Part shown: one piece after another, positions 1 through 7,128 of the stretch
How positions within the stretch are numbered: the first letter of the stretch is position 1
Layout: each line of letters starts with the position of its first letter
Source of the DNA: VGPE01 sp031431395
GTDB taxonomy: Bacteria > Chloroflexota > Limnocylindria > Limnocylindrales > CSP1-4
Reading direction: 5' to 3'
Assembly (NCBI GenBank): GCA_031431395.1
Contig: JANPDJ010000067.1
Span: forward strand, 1 to 15,739
DNA length: 15,739 nucleotides
Program-made: the position numbers and the translations under genes
The notes under the pieces: generated by a model
What the model saw: only the letters and a program-made list of their open reading frames with translations
The model's database searches: none
Told to the model about the DNA's origin: nothing

Positions 1-1
1 G

Positions 2-418
2 GGCTTCCTGGCGACGTTGCTGTACATCACGATCGGCGTGATCGGGTTTCCCGCCTTTGCGGAGCACAAAGCCGGCCTCGGGGTCATCGCCTCGTTCGCC
101 GACGGGCACCTCGTGCTGGGTGCCAGGGGTGGATACCTGATCGGGTTCATGGGTGCTTCCGCGCTGGTCGGCCGTCTCGCCGAGCTGGGATGGGATCGGC
201 GCCCTCTCGGAGCCGTCGCCGCCATGCTCGCCGGCAACGCGCTGATCTACGTCGTGGGCCTGCCGTGGCTTGCGGCCGCGACCGGCTTCTCGGCCGCCGA
301 CACGATCGCCAAGGGCCTGGCGCCGTTCCTCCTGGGCGATGCGCTCAAGCTGGTCCTCGCCGGCGCGGTGTTCCCGTTCGCGTGGTGGGTCGTGGGGCGT
401 CGGCCCGGCGAACGCTAG
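2..418 (+). CDS. bioY: Biotin transporter BioY (ECF S component), 3' part, 5' end outside window
   Basis: This is the C-terminal part of BioY, the membrane substrate-binding subunit of an ECF-type biotin uptake transporter. The frame is open from base 2, and the true start lies upstream of the window. About 138 codons remain before the TAG at 416-418. Visible family features are a GGYLIGF segment after a hydrophobic stretch (family members usually read GPTGGYL; here the two residues before GG are A and R), a GNALIYVVGLPWL helix, and the terminal PFLLGDALK segment followed by a last hydrophobic helix that ends in a short basic tail. At least three or four membrane segments can be seen. Energy-coupling subunits (EcfA, EcfT) are not in the window and may lie upstream or be shared. 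Full BioY proteins are about 180-200 residues, so roughly a quarter to a third of the protein is missing. Confidence 0.85.
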   Translation, partial: GFLATLLYITIGVIGFPAFAEHKAGLGVIASFADGHLVLGARGGYLIGFMGASALVGRLAELGWDRRPLGAVAAMLAGNALIYVVGLPWLAAATGFSAADTIAKGLAPFLLGDALKLVLAGAVFPFAWWVVGRRPGER

Positions 419-455
419 CGACGACGCGCGACCGCCGCCGCAGGGCGACGCAGCC

Positions 456-522
456 CCGGCGCAAACGCCGCTCCGGCGCAAACGCCGCTCCGGCGCAAAC
501 GCCGCTCCGGCGCAACGCCGCC
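456..522. repeat. Tandem 17-bp hairpin repeat (three full copies plus one variant)
   Basis: The unit CCGGCGCAAACGCCGCT occurs exactly at 456-472, 473-489 and 490-506. A fourth 16-base copy at 507-522 lacks one A and ends in C instead of T. Each unit holds a perfect 5-bp stem (CGGCG / CGCCG) around a CAAA loop (CAA in the last copy), so the transcript could form four consecutive small hairpins. The array lies between the bioY stop and the oxidase start. No T-run follows, so it is not a standard intrinsic terminator, though a row of hairpins could slow transcription or protect the bioY 3' end. Confidence 0.85.
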
Positions 523-541
523 CCGGGAACGCCCGCGACCG

Positions 542-547
542 TATTCT
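542..547 (+). promoter_or_regulatory. Candidate -10 box for a leaderless oxidase transcript
   Basis: TATTCT lies 7 bases before the ATG at 555. It is one of the few AT-rich spots in the gap, and no Shine-Dalgarno sequence lies between it and the start. A -10 at this distance would place transcription initiation at or next to the A of the ATG. No convincing -35 is seen. Confidence 0.45.
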
Positions 548-554
548 TTCGGGC

Positions 555-2027
555 ATGCAATCCGTTACGAAGCTCAACCCTCCCCTTGGCCACGTCCGGT
601 TCGACGACCCCCCGGTGGATCCGGCGGCAGGGGAGGCGCTACTCCGGGCAATGGCGGCCGAATTGCCGCACGTCCGCCTCCTGACCGACCGCTCGGACCG
701 CGAATCCCATCGCCAGGACGAGACGCCGTACCTGCACCCAGGCCTGCCACTCGGGGTGGCGTTTCCGGCCAGCACCCAGGAAGTGAGCGACGTGGTCAAG
801 CTCGCGGCGCGCTTCCGCGTGCCGATCGTGCCGCGCGGCGCCGGGACGGGCCTGTCGGGTGGCGCAGCCGGGATCGAGGGTGGTCTCACCGTCGCGTTGA
901 TGGCGCTGGACAGGATCCTCGAGATCGATCGCGAGAACATGGTGGTCGTCGTGCAGCCGGGGGTGATCAACGCGACCCTGAAGAAGGCGGTGGCGGCCGA
1001 GGGGCTCTTCTACGGGCCGGATCCCGCCTCCTACGAGATGTGCTCCATCGGCGGCAACCTGGGCACCAATGCTGGCGGCCTGTGCTGCGTGAAGTACGGC
1101 CAGACCCGCGACTGGGTCCTGGGACTGGAAGTCGTCCTCGCGGACGGCGCGGTGATCCGCACCGGCGGCAAGAACGTCAAGGACGTGGCCGGCTACGGCC
1201 TGACGCAGCTGTTCGTCGGCTCCCAGGGGACGCTCGGCGTGATCACGGAGGCAACCCTGAGGCTCCGGCCGGCGCCGGCTGCCCGGTCCACCCTCCTCGC
1301 GTTCTTCCCGACGCTGGAGGCGGCCGGCAAGGCCGTCGCGGGGATGATGGCCGCCGGGATGCAGCCGGTGACGCTCGAACTGCTGGACAAGTTCACGATC
1401 CACGCGGTGGACGACTGGCATCACCTGGGCCTCGATCGCGAGGCGGAGGCGATGCTGCTCATCGAGTCCGACCTGCCCGCGCCCGGGTCCGAAACGGAAC
1501 TCGACCGGGCTGTCTTCGCGTGCGAGCAGGCCGGCACCACGCTGCTGGTCCGGGCCGCCGACGAGGCTGAATCGGATCTGCTCCGACAGGCCCGACGCCT
1601 GGCCTACCAGGCGCTGGAGCGCCTTGGGACGGTCAAGATGGAGGACATCGGCGTCCCCCGCAGTCGGGTGCCCGAGATGCTCGTGATGATCGAGGAGATC
1701 TGCCGGCGGCACAACGTGCGGGTGGGGACCTTCGGTCATGCAGGCGACGGCAACCTGCACCCGAATCTCGTGTTCGAACGGGATGATCCACGTGCCGAGG
1801 AAGTCACCGAGGCCGTGCGCACCGAGATCTACAAGGCTGCCCTGAGCTTCGGGGGCACGCTGACCGCCGAGCATGGCATTGGTCTCGCGCGCCGGGACTT
1901 TCTCGAACTGCAGCGAGGACCGGACGCAGTCCGGGTGATGCGCTCCATCAAGTACGCGCTCGATCCGCTGGGGATCCTCAACCCGGGCAAGGTGTTCGCG
2001 CCGTTGCCCCCGACGGCGCCGGGCTGA
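555..2027 (+). CDS. FAD-linked oxidase, GlcD / D-lactate dehydrogenase family
   Basis: This 490-residue flavoenzyme of the VAO (FAD-binding type 4) family probably oxidises a D-2-hydroxy acid such as glycolate or D-lactate to the 2-oxo acid. The N-terminal half is the FAD domain, with PRGAGTGLSGGA at residues 93-104 and a GGNLGTNAGG segment further on. The C-terminal half carries the family hallmarks GHAGDGNLHPN (His395 and His402) and AEHGIG (Glu439, His440), ending with the usual DPLGILNPGKVF. The length is normal for GlcD (460-500). The frame stays open upstream, but homology begins just after the ATG at 555, and the upstream codons only translate the hairpin repeat, so 555 is chosen. There is no ribosome binding site. 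The FeS partner GlcF and the accessory subunit GlcE are not adjacent, so the substrate cannot be fixed and a stand-alone D-lactate dehydrogenase is equally possible. Confidence 0.88.
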   Translation: MQSVTKLNPPLGHVRFDDPPVDPAAGEALLRAMAAELPHVRLLTDRSDRESHRQDETPYLHPGLPLGVAFPASTQEVSDVVKLAARFRVPIVPRGAGTGLSGGAAGIEGGLTVALMALDRILEIDRENMVVVVQPGVINATLKKAVAAEGLFYGPDPASYEMCSIGGNLGTNAGGLCCVKYGQTRDWVLGLEVVLADGAVIRTGGKNVKDVAGYGLTQLFVGSQGTLGVITEATLRLRPAPAARSTLLAFFPTLEAAGKAVAGMMAAGMQPVTLELLDKFTIHAVDDWHHLGLDREAEAMLLIESDLPAPGSETELDRAVFACEQAGTTLLVRAADEAESDLLRQARRLAYQALERLGTVKMEDIGVPRSRVPEMLVMIEEICRRHNVRVGTFGHAGDGNLHPNLVFERDDPRAEEVTEAVRTEIYKAALSFGGTLTAEHGIGLARRDFLELQRGPDAVRVMRSIKYALDPLGILNPGKVFAPLPPTAPG

Positions 2028-2053
2028 CGGGAATCCCCAGCATCGACGCACGC

Positions 2054-2088
2054 GTGACACGAGAGCTGTCACGGCCGCGGCCCACCCT
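2054..2088 (+). promoter_or_regulatory. Shared operator/promoter module, copy A (before nuclease-helicase gene)
   Basis: A 19-bp perfect dyad GTGACA-N7-TGTCAC (2054-2072) is followed, after CTGTCACGG (2066-2074) and exactly 8 bases, by CACCCT (2083-2088). The start codon lies 9 bases further on. Copy B at 5640-5674 matches at 25 of 35 positions without gaps, including the whole dyad and GCCCA before the hexamer. The right half and spacing resemble the mycobacterial DNA-damage promoter TTGTCRGTG-N8-TAnnnT bound by PafBC. The resemblance is partial: the first T, the RGTG part and the first hexamer base differ. Confidence 0.6.
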
Positions 2089-2097
2089 TGAGTCGCC

Positions 2098-5000
2098 ATG
2101 CAGCTGATCGACGGGCGGCCCGTCTACTCCGCCACGGACCTCGTGGGCTTCCTCGCGTGCGAGCACCTGACCAACCTGGAGGTCGCGGCGCGGGCCGGGC
2201 TGGTGGCACGGCCGGAGCGCGTTGACCCGGAGTTGGACCGCGTCGTGAAGCGTGGGTTCGAGCACGAGGCCCGCTTCCTGGCAGAGCGTCGGGATGAGGG
2301 GCTGTCGATCCTGGAGATCACGCCGGACGGATCGATTGAGGATCGGGGTGAACAGCTCCGGGAAGCCGCGTCGCGCACCCTCGCAGCCATGCGCGCGGGC
2401 ACGGAGCTCATCTACCAGGCGACGTTCTTCGACGGCCGCTGGCGCGGACACGCGGACTTCCTGCGCCGGATCGAGGTCCCCAGCGAGTTGGGCCAGTGGA
2501 GCTACGAGGTCTGGGACACGAAGCTCGCCCGTCACGTGAAGGGGTCCGCCGTCCTCCAGTTGTCGCTCTACACGGACATGCTGGCGACCCTCCAGGGCAC
2601 TACTCCTGCCGAGATGCACGTGGCCCTCGGTGGCAGCGCCCGGACCGTCGAGCACCTGCGCGTCGATGACTACGCCGCGTACTTCCGGCTCGTCCGCGGT
2701 ATGTTCGACGCCCACGTGGAGTCGGGGGAGGCACTGCCGGCGTATCCGCCACTCACGCGACCGGATCCTGTCGAGCACTGCGACGTCTGCCGCTGGACCG
2801 TGGAGTGCAAGGCGTGGCGGCGGGAGCACGACGATCTGTCGCTCATCGCCGGGATCGGCTCCAACCAGCGCCGGGCCCTCCGTGCCCGCGACGTGGACAC
2901 GCTCGCGGCATTCGCCGCGGCGCCGCTTCCATTCACCCCTCCGCTGGACGGGACCAGCCGGGAGAGCGTGGCGCGGACCCACGCCCAGGCGGCGATCCAG
3001 CTGCGTGGTCGCATCGAACAGCAGATGCTTCACGAGCTCATTCCGCCCTCGCGGCTGAAGGACGGCACGCTGGAGCCCAATCGAGGGCTGCTCAGCCTGC
3101 CTCCTCCATCGCCGGGGGACCTGTTCTTCGACATCGAAGGCGATCCGTTCGCCCTCGATGACGGCGTCGACTACCTCTTCGGCGTGCTCGAGCCCGGGCT
3201 CGCAACCCCGGACGGCAGTGCCGCCTTCCACGCGATCTGGTCGATCGATGGCGCGGAGGTCACCCGCGAGGCCGAGCGCCGCGCGTTCGAGCAGCTGATC
3301 GACCTCTTCATGGACCGGCTGGAGCGTGACCCGGAGCTCCACATCTACCACTACGCGCCGTACGAGCCCACGGCGATCGGCCGGCTCATGGGCCGGTACG
3401 GCACTCGCGAGCGCGAGGTGGACCGGCTCCTGCGCGGCGACGTGTTCGTGGACCTCTTCCGTGCCGTCCGGCAGGGCGTCCGCGCATCGGTCGAGAGCTA
3501 CTCGATCAAGAAGCTCGAGCCCCTCTATGGATTCACGCGCGAGATCAGCCTGCGAGACGCGGGATCGAGCATCGTGGCGTTCGAGACCTGGCTGGAGCTG
3601 GGCGGCGACAACCCGGATGACCCGGGCATCCTCGACCGGATTCAGGCCTACAACCGGGACGACTGCGTCTCCACCCGGCAATTGCGCGACTGGCTCGAAT
3701 CGCGGCGGCCCGAGCTTGCGGCATCAGTGAGACTCGCCGTTGACGCGCTTCCGCGGCTCTCCGCGAAGGACGGCTCGGGGAGCGCGTCCCTCAACGATCA
3801 TCTCGCGCACGTCGAGGATGTCGCGGCGCGGCTCGCGGCCGGCCGGCCCGAGGACGATCCGCATGTGCTCCTCGGGCACCTGCTCTCCTGGCACCGGCGC
3901 GAGAACAAGCTCGGCTACTGGCGCTATTTCCACTTGATGGAGGACCTCACCGACGAGGAGCGGATCGAGGAGCCCGAGCCCATCGGCGGGCTTGAGTACG
4001 TCGGGATCGTGGGGGAGGAGAAGCAGTCACTCGTGCACCGCTACCGCTATCCGCAGCAGGAGCACGATCTCCGCGTCGGGTCCACGCCGTCGAACCCCGT
4101 GAAGGGGGCCGGCGCGCCGGGAACGGTCCACGCCCTGGACGAGGCCGGCGGCACGATCGATCTCAAACGATCGAGGTCGAGCACCGCGGAGCACCCCCGT
4201 TCGCTGGTCCCGGAGCTCGTCGTGCCAGCGAAGGCCCAGGAAGCCAGCCTGCTGCGGATCGGCGAGTGGGTCGCCGACCACGCGTTGGACGCGCCGGGGC
4301 CGTTCCGGGCCGTGCGCGAACTCCTGCTCCGACGGCCTCCCCAGTCTGCCGCCCAGGGGATGCTCTGGGGCGCGGACCTCCAGCAGCCCCACGAGGCGCC
4401 CGGGGACGCCGCTCGCCGACTGGCACTTGCGCTCCACGGTGGTTGTCTCGCCATCCAGGGCCCGCCGGGGTCCGGCAAGACCACCGTCGGGGCCGAGATG
4501 ATCGTGGACCTCGTTGCCGCGGGGAGACGCGTCGGCGTGACCTCCAACAGCCACAAGGTCATCGGACACCTGCTCCGCAAGGCTGCTGCATCGGCGGCGG
4601 TACGCGGCGTCCCGATGCAGATCGGCCAGAAGCCCGGCAGGGATGCGCTGCCGACGTGCGAGGGCGCCGTCGCCTACACGAAGAACGGGGCGTTGGCGGA
4701 CGCCCTTCGTGACGGCCAGGTCCAGCTCGCCGGTGCCACTGCCTGGGAATGGGCGCGCCCCGAGTACGAGGGGGCGGTGGATGTCCTGTTCGTGGACGAA
4801 GCCGGCCAGGTCTCGCTGGCGAACGTCGTGGCCGTCGGGCCCGCCGGTAGGAGCCTCGTCCTCCTCGGCGATCCGCAGCAGCTCGACCAGCCCATCCAGG
4901 GCAGCCACCCGCCCGGCGCAGACCGATCGGCGCTCGCCCACCTGCTTCGCGGCCACCCGACGATGCCGCGCGACCTGGGCCTGTTCCTCGATCGCACCTG

Positions 5001-5643
5001 GCGTCTCCATCCGCAGATCTGCGCGTATACGTCGAGCGCGTTCTACGCGCGCGAGCTGATGCCGCATGCCGGCCGTGACCGGCAGGTCGTGACCGGGTCC
5101 GGCCCCTTCGAGGGCGCTGGCCTTCGCTGGATCGAGGTGAGGCACGAGGGGAACACGGACGAATCCACGGAGGAGGCGCTCGTGGTCGCGGATCTGGTGA
5201 CGGATCTGCTCGCGTCGCGGGTCGTCTGGACAAACGACCGGGGCGAGCAGCGCGCACTCGGCAAGCCCGATGTCGTGATCATCACGCCGTACAACGCGCA
5301 GGTGAGCAAGATCAGTCACCTACTGCCCGGAGCAAACGTCGGGACCGTGGACAAGTTCCAGGGCCAGGAGGCCCCGGTGTCCATCTACTCCATGGCAACC
5401 AGCTCCGCCGAGGACGCGCCGCGCGGGATGGAGTTCCTGTACAACCTCCACCGGCTCAACGTCGCGACGTCGCGTGCCCGGTCGATCGCGCTGATCGTCG
5501 CGAGCCCGGAACTGATCCGGGTCCGGTGCCGCACGCCCCGGCAGATGGAACTCGCCAACGCACTGGCACGCTTCGTCGAGATGGCCCGGCTGCAGGCCGC
5601 CGCCCGGGAATCGGATTTCGCCGCTGCGCCCAATTCGCCGTGA
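2098..5643 (+). CDS. TM0106-family RecB/Cas4-like nuclease fused to RNase H-like exonuclease and DNA2-like SF1 helicase
   Basis: This 1181-residue protein has three enzyme modules. Residues 1-240 form a Cas4/RecB-type PD-(D/E)XK nuclease with Asp120 (GHADF), Asp140-Thr-Lys142, a following QLSLY segment, and four cysteines (C21, C228, C231, C237) in the C-xn-C-x2-C-x5-C arrangement of FeS-containing nucleases. A helix-hairpin-helix-like stretch (IAGIG) follows. Residues about 340-540 are a DEDD/YprB-like RNase H-fold domain with Asp345-x-Glu347 and YNRDD (Asp521/522). Residues about 770-1150 are a DNA2/NAM7-like helicase: Walker A GPPGSGKTT (788-796), Walker B DEAGQ (Asp900, Glu901), GDPQQ (924-928), WRLHP (968), DKFQGQE (1085-1091) and TSRAR (1124-1128). 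All core motifs look intact. Such proteins are predicted to unwind and trim DNA, and no defined physiological role is known to me. The ATG at 2098 follows regulatory copy A and has no ribosome binding site. Confidence 0.9.
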   Translation: MQLIDGRPVYSATDLVGFLACEHLTNLEVAARAGLVARPERVDPELDRVVKRGFEHEARFLAERRDEGLSILEITPDGSIEDRGEQLREAASRTLAAMRAGTELIYQATFFDGRWRGHADFLRRIEVPSELGQWSYEVWDTKLARHVKGSAVLQLSLYTDMLATLQGTTPAEMHVALGGSARTVEHLRVDDYAAYFRLVRGMFDAHVESGEALPAYPPLTRPDPVEHCDVCRWTVECKAWRREHDDLSLIAGIGSNQRRALRARDVDTLAAFAAAPLPFTPPLDGTSRESVARTHAQAAIQLRGRIEQQMLHELIPPSRLKDGTLEPNRGLLSLPPPSPGDLFFDIEGDPFALDDGVDYLFGVLEPGLATPDGSAAFHAIWSIDGAEVTREAERRAFEQLIDLFMDRLERDPELHIYHYAPYEPTAIGRLMGRYGTREREVDRLLRGDVFVDLFRAVRQGVRASVESYSIKKLEPLYGFTREISLRDAGSSIVAFETWLELGGDNPDDPGILDRIQAYNRDDCVSTRQLRDWLESRRPELAASVRLAVDALPRLSAKDGSGSASLNDHLAHVEDVAARLAAGRPEDDPHVLLGHLLSWHRRENKLGYWRYFHLMEDLTDEERIEEPEPIGGLEYVGIVGEEKQSLVHRYRYPQQEHDLRVGSTPSNPVKGAGAPGTVHALDEAGGTIDLKRSRSSTAEHPRSLVPELVVPAKAQEASLLRIGEWVADHALDAPGPFRAVRELLLRRPPQSAAQGMLWGADLQQPHEAPGDAARRLALALHGGCLAIQGPPGSGKTTVGAEMIVDLVAAGRRVGVTSNSHKVIGHLLRKAAASAAVRGVPMQIGQKPGRDALPTCEGAVAYTKNGALADALRDGQVQLAGATAWEWARPEYEGAVDVLFVDEAGQVSLANVVAVGPAGRSLVLLGDPQQLDQPIQGSHPPGADRSALAHLLRGHPTMPRDLGLFLDRTWRLHPQICAYTSSAFYARELMPHAGRDRQVVTGSGPFEGAGLRWIEVRHEGNTDESTEEALVVADLVTDLLASRVVWTNDRGEQRALGKPDVVIITPYNAQVSKISHLLPGANVGTVDKFQGQEAPVSIYSMATSSAEDAPRGMEFLYNLHRLNVATSRARSIALIVASPELIRVRCRTPRQMELANALARFVEMARLQAAARESDFAAAPNSP

Positions 5644-5674
5644 CACACTAGCTGTCACAGGCGGCGCCCATGAT
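5640..5674 (+). promoter_or_regulatory. Shared operator/promoter module, copy B (before PD-(D/E)XK-like gene)
   Basis: The dyad GTGACA-N7-TGTCAC (5640-5658) overlaps the stop codon (TGA, 5641-5643) of the preceding gene. CTGTCACAG (5652-5660) is followed by 8 bases and CATGAT (5669-5674), then 6 bases to the ATG at 5681, so transcription would start at or near the ATG. The 35-bp module matches copy A at 25 positions, whereas the flanks do not match. This gives the downstream gene its own promoter even though it sits only 37 bases behind the helicase gene. Confidence 0.6.
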
Positions 5675-5680
5675 GCCGGC

Positions 5681-6970
5681 ATGGAAGCCGTGAAGCTCGT
5701 ATCGCTCCCGCCCACATCGCCACTGCCGGGCACTCGCGTCGAGGTGAAGGGTGACCGCCTCTTCGTCGAGCGCGTAACGCTCGTGGACCCGTCGGCCGCC
5801 GCGTACGTGGCGGAGACGCCCGCAGACGACAGGCCCGCCCTCATCGAGCGCGCGCTCCGGATCGGTCTCACCGCGCTTCAGCAGGCCGGCGTCAGCGTCA
5901 ACGTTGATGTCGTGCGCCGTGAGTTCGAGGCACTGCTCGGCCAGACGCAGGCCACGAACGAGAAAGCCGCACGGGCGCTGGAGGAGGTCCTCCGTCAGAA
6001 CTTCGCCGACGGTGACGGCCGCCTCCCTCGAACCCTCGAGAAGTTCCTGGGGGACCGCGGTGCGCTGCGGTCGTTCGTCAACGAGTTGTTCGACGAGACC
6101 AAGCGCGACAGCGCGATCGGACGGATGAAGTTCCTGCTCGGCGCCTACTTCGACGGGGATGCCTCGAAGCTCGCGCTGCTCCTGGACCCCACGCGATTGA
6201 ACTCGCCGCTCCACCAGTTCCGGGGCGAGGTGAGCGACGGGTTCGCGAAGCTCAACGACCGCCTCACCGCGATCGAGGCGGCCGCCACGGCGCGGGCCTC
6301 GGAGCGCTCGAAGTCCTCTGCGAAGGGCGGCGATTTCGAGCAGCTGCTCGAGGGGATCCTCGCCGACCTCGCACGGGGCGCCGGTGACATCGTGGATCGC
6401 ACGGGTGACGAGGCCGGGGCGGTTGCTCGCTCCAAGAAGGGGGACTTCGTCCTGACCGTGAACCCGGCAATGACGCGCGGCGCGGACCTGCGGATCGTCG
6501 TCGAGGCCAAGGACCGCCAGGTCTCGGGCCGCGCGATGCGGGACGAACTGCGCGAGGCAAAGACGAACCGCTCCGCGGCCGTGGGGCTGGTCGTGTTCAC
6601 GCCGGCCCATGCTCCGGCGGGCATCGCCCCCTTCGACGTCCGTGCAGGGGATGTCTACTGCGTCCTGGACCCCGAATCTCCGGACGCCTCAACGCTCGAG
6701 GCGGCTTTCCGGCTGGCGCGGCTCCTCGCCGTCGCGACTCTGCGCGAGCAGGCGGTCGAGGTGGATGCGGCCGCGATCCTCGAGGCGTTGACGGGCATCC
6801 GCGAGCAGCTGGAGCTCATTCGCCGCCTGAAGACCCAGCTGACGTCCATCGGGACCACCGCCAGAGGTGTGTCGGATGCGCTCGACGGGATGCGCGAGAT
6901 GATCGTCGCACGCGTCACGGAGGCGGAGGCCGAACTGCGGGCGATCGCCGCCGAGGCGAGCCCCAGCTGA
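5681..6970 (+). CDS. Unrecognised protein with PD-(D/E)XK-like nuclease motif and helical flanks
   Basis: I do not recognise a named family for this 429-residue soluble protein. Residues 1-60 look like a small beta-rich segment. Residues about 60-215 are mostly charged helices, including a conserved-looking stretch around LEKFLGDRGALRSFVNELF. Residues about 218-330 have the layout of a PD-(D/E)XK nuclease core: Glu220 and Glu224 on a helix, Gly-Asp255 at the start of a strand, then VVEAK with Glu275 and Lys277. Spacing and hydrophobic context fit the fold, which is also seen in RmuC and many restriction enzymes. Residues about 375-429 are predicted helical and coiled-coil-like. No signal peptide or membrane segment is seen. 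The gene has its own copy of the regulatory module shared with the preceding nuclease-helicase and is followed by Ku and LigD, so a DNA-repair or DNA-defence role is likely. Nuclease activity is inference from the motif only. Confidence 0.75.
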   Translation: MEAVKLVSLPPTSPLPGTRVEVKGDRLFVERVTLVDPSAAAYVAETPADDRPALIERALRIGLTALQQAGVSVNVDVVRREFEALLGQTQATNEKAARALEEVLRQNFADGDGRLPRTLEKFLGDRGALRSFVNELFDETKRDSAIGRMKFLLGAYFDGDASKLALLLDPTRLNSPLHQFRGEVSDGFAKLNDRLTAIEAAATARASERSKSSAKGGDFEQLLEGILADLARGAGDIVDRTGDEAGAVARSKKGDFVLTVNPAMTRGADLRIVVEAKDRQVSGRAMRDELREAKTNRSAAVGLVVFTPAHAPAGIAPFDVRAGDVYCVLDPESPDASTLEAAFRLARLLAVATLREQAVEVDAAAILEALTGIREQLELIRRLKTQLTSIGTTARGVSDALDGMREMIVARVTEAEAELRAIAAEASPS

Positions 6971-7078
6971 ATCATCGATCCCATGGCTCGCGCGTCGGCG
7001 GCGCGGCCACGCGGTCCAATCAGGGCAGCTCTCCCGCTTCGAACGACCGTACTGGTGGGGAATGTTGTGCGGGCACGC

Positions 7079-7084
7079 TATATT
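7079..7084 (+). promoter_or_regulatory. Candidate -10 box of the ku promoter
   Basis: TATATT is the best -10-like hexamer in the 158-base gap before ku. It would give a leader of roughly 37-40 bases, which fits the presence of a real ribosome binding site before this gene. No good TTGACA-like box lies 16-18 bases upstream, so an alternative sigma factor or an activator may be needed. The shared module of the two preceding genes is absent here. Confidence 0.4.
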
Positions 7085-7117
7085 CACGCCCCGGATCGCT
7101 CCACGTGGTCCGCCAGC

Positions 7118-7121
7118 GAGG
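7118..7121 (+). promoter_or_regulatory. Ribosome binding site fixing the ku start
   Basis: GAGG lies 7 bases before the ATG at 7129. This supports 7129 rather than the in-frame GTG at 7105, and it agrees with the family N-terminus, which begins MARAMWKG. Confidence 0.7.
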
Positions 7122-7128
7122 ATCCTTC

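Noticed and set aside
456..522. CRISPR array
   Set aside because: The units are directly adjacent with no unique spacers, only 17 bp long, and no cas genes lie nearby. The Cas4-like domain at 2098 belongs to a TM0106-type fusion, which alone does not indicate CRISPR.
270..554. Upstream extension of the oxidase frame through the hairpin repeats
   Set aside because: It overlaps the end of bioY out of frame, and the residues simply translate the 17-bp repeat. Oxidase homology begins after 555.
2049..2056. 8-bp palindrome CACGCGTG overlapping copy A of the shared module
   Set aside because: It is not present at copy B, and short GC-rich palindromes are common by chance.
639..3681. Long minus-strand open frames (486 and 567 codons) opposite the oxidase and the nuclease-helicase
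   Set aside because: They mirror genes with clear homology and conserved motifs, have low-complexity Arg/His/Pro-rich products, and are expected as antisense shadows in very GC-rich DNA.
4027..5319. Minus-strand 430-codon frame inside the helicase domain
   Set aside because: The plus strand here encodes all SF1 helicase motifs in order, and the minus product has no recognisable motif.
7062..7084. Third copy of the repair-gene promoter module before ku
   Set aside because: TTGTGCGGG precedes TATATT by only 5 bases instead of 8, the dyad is missing, and the match to the shared module is poor.
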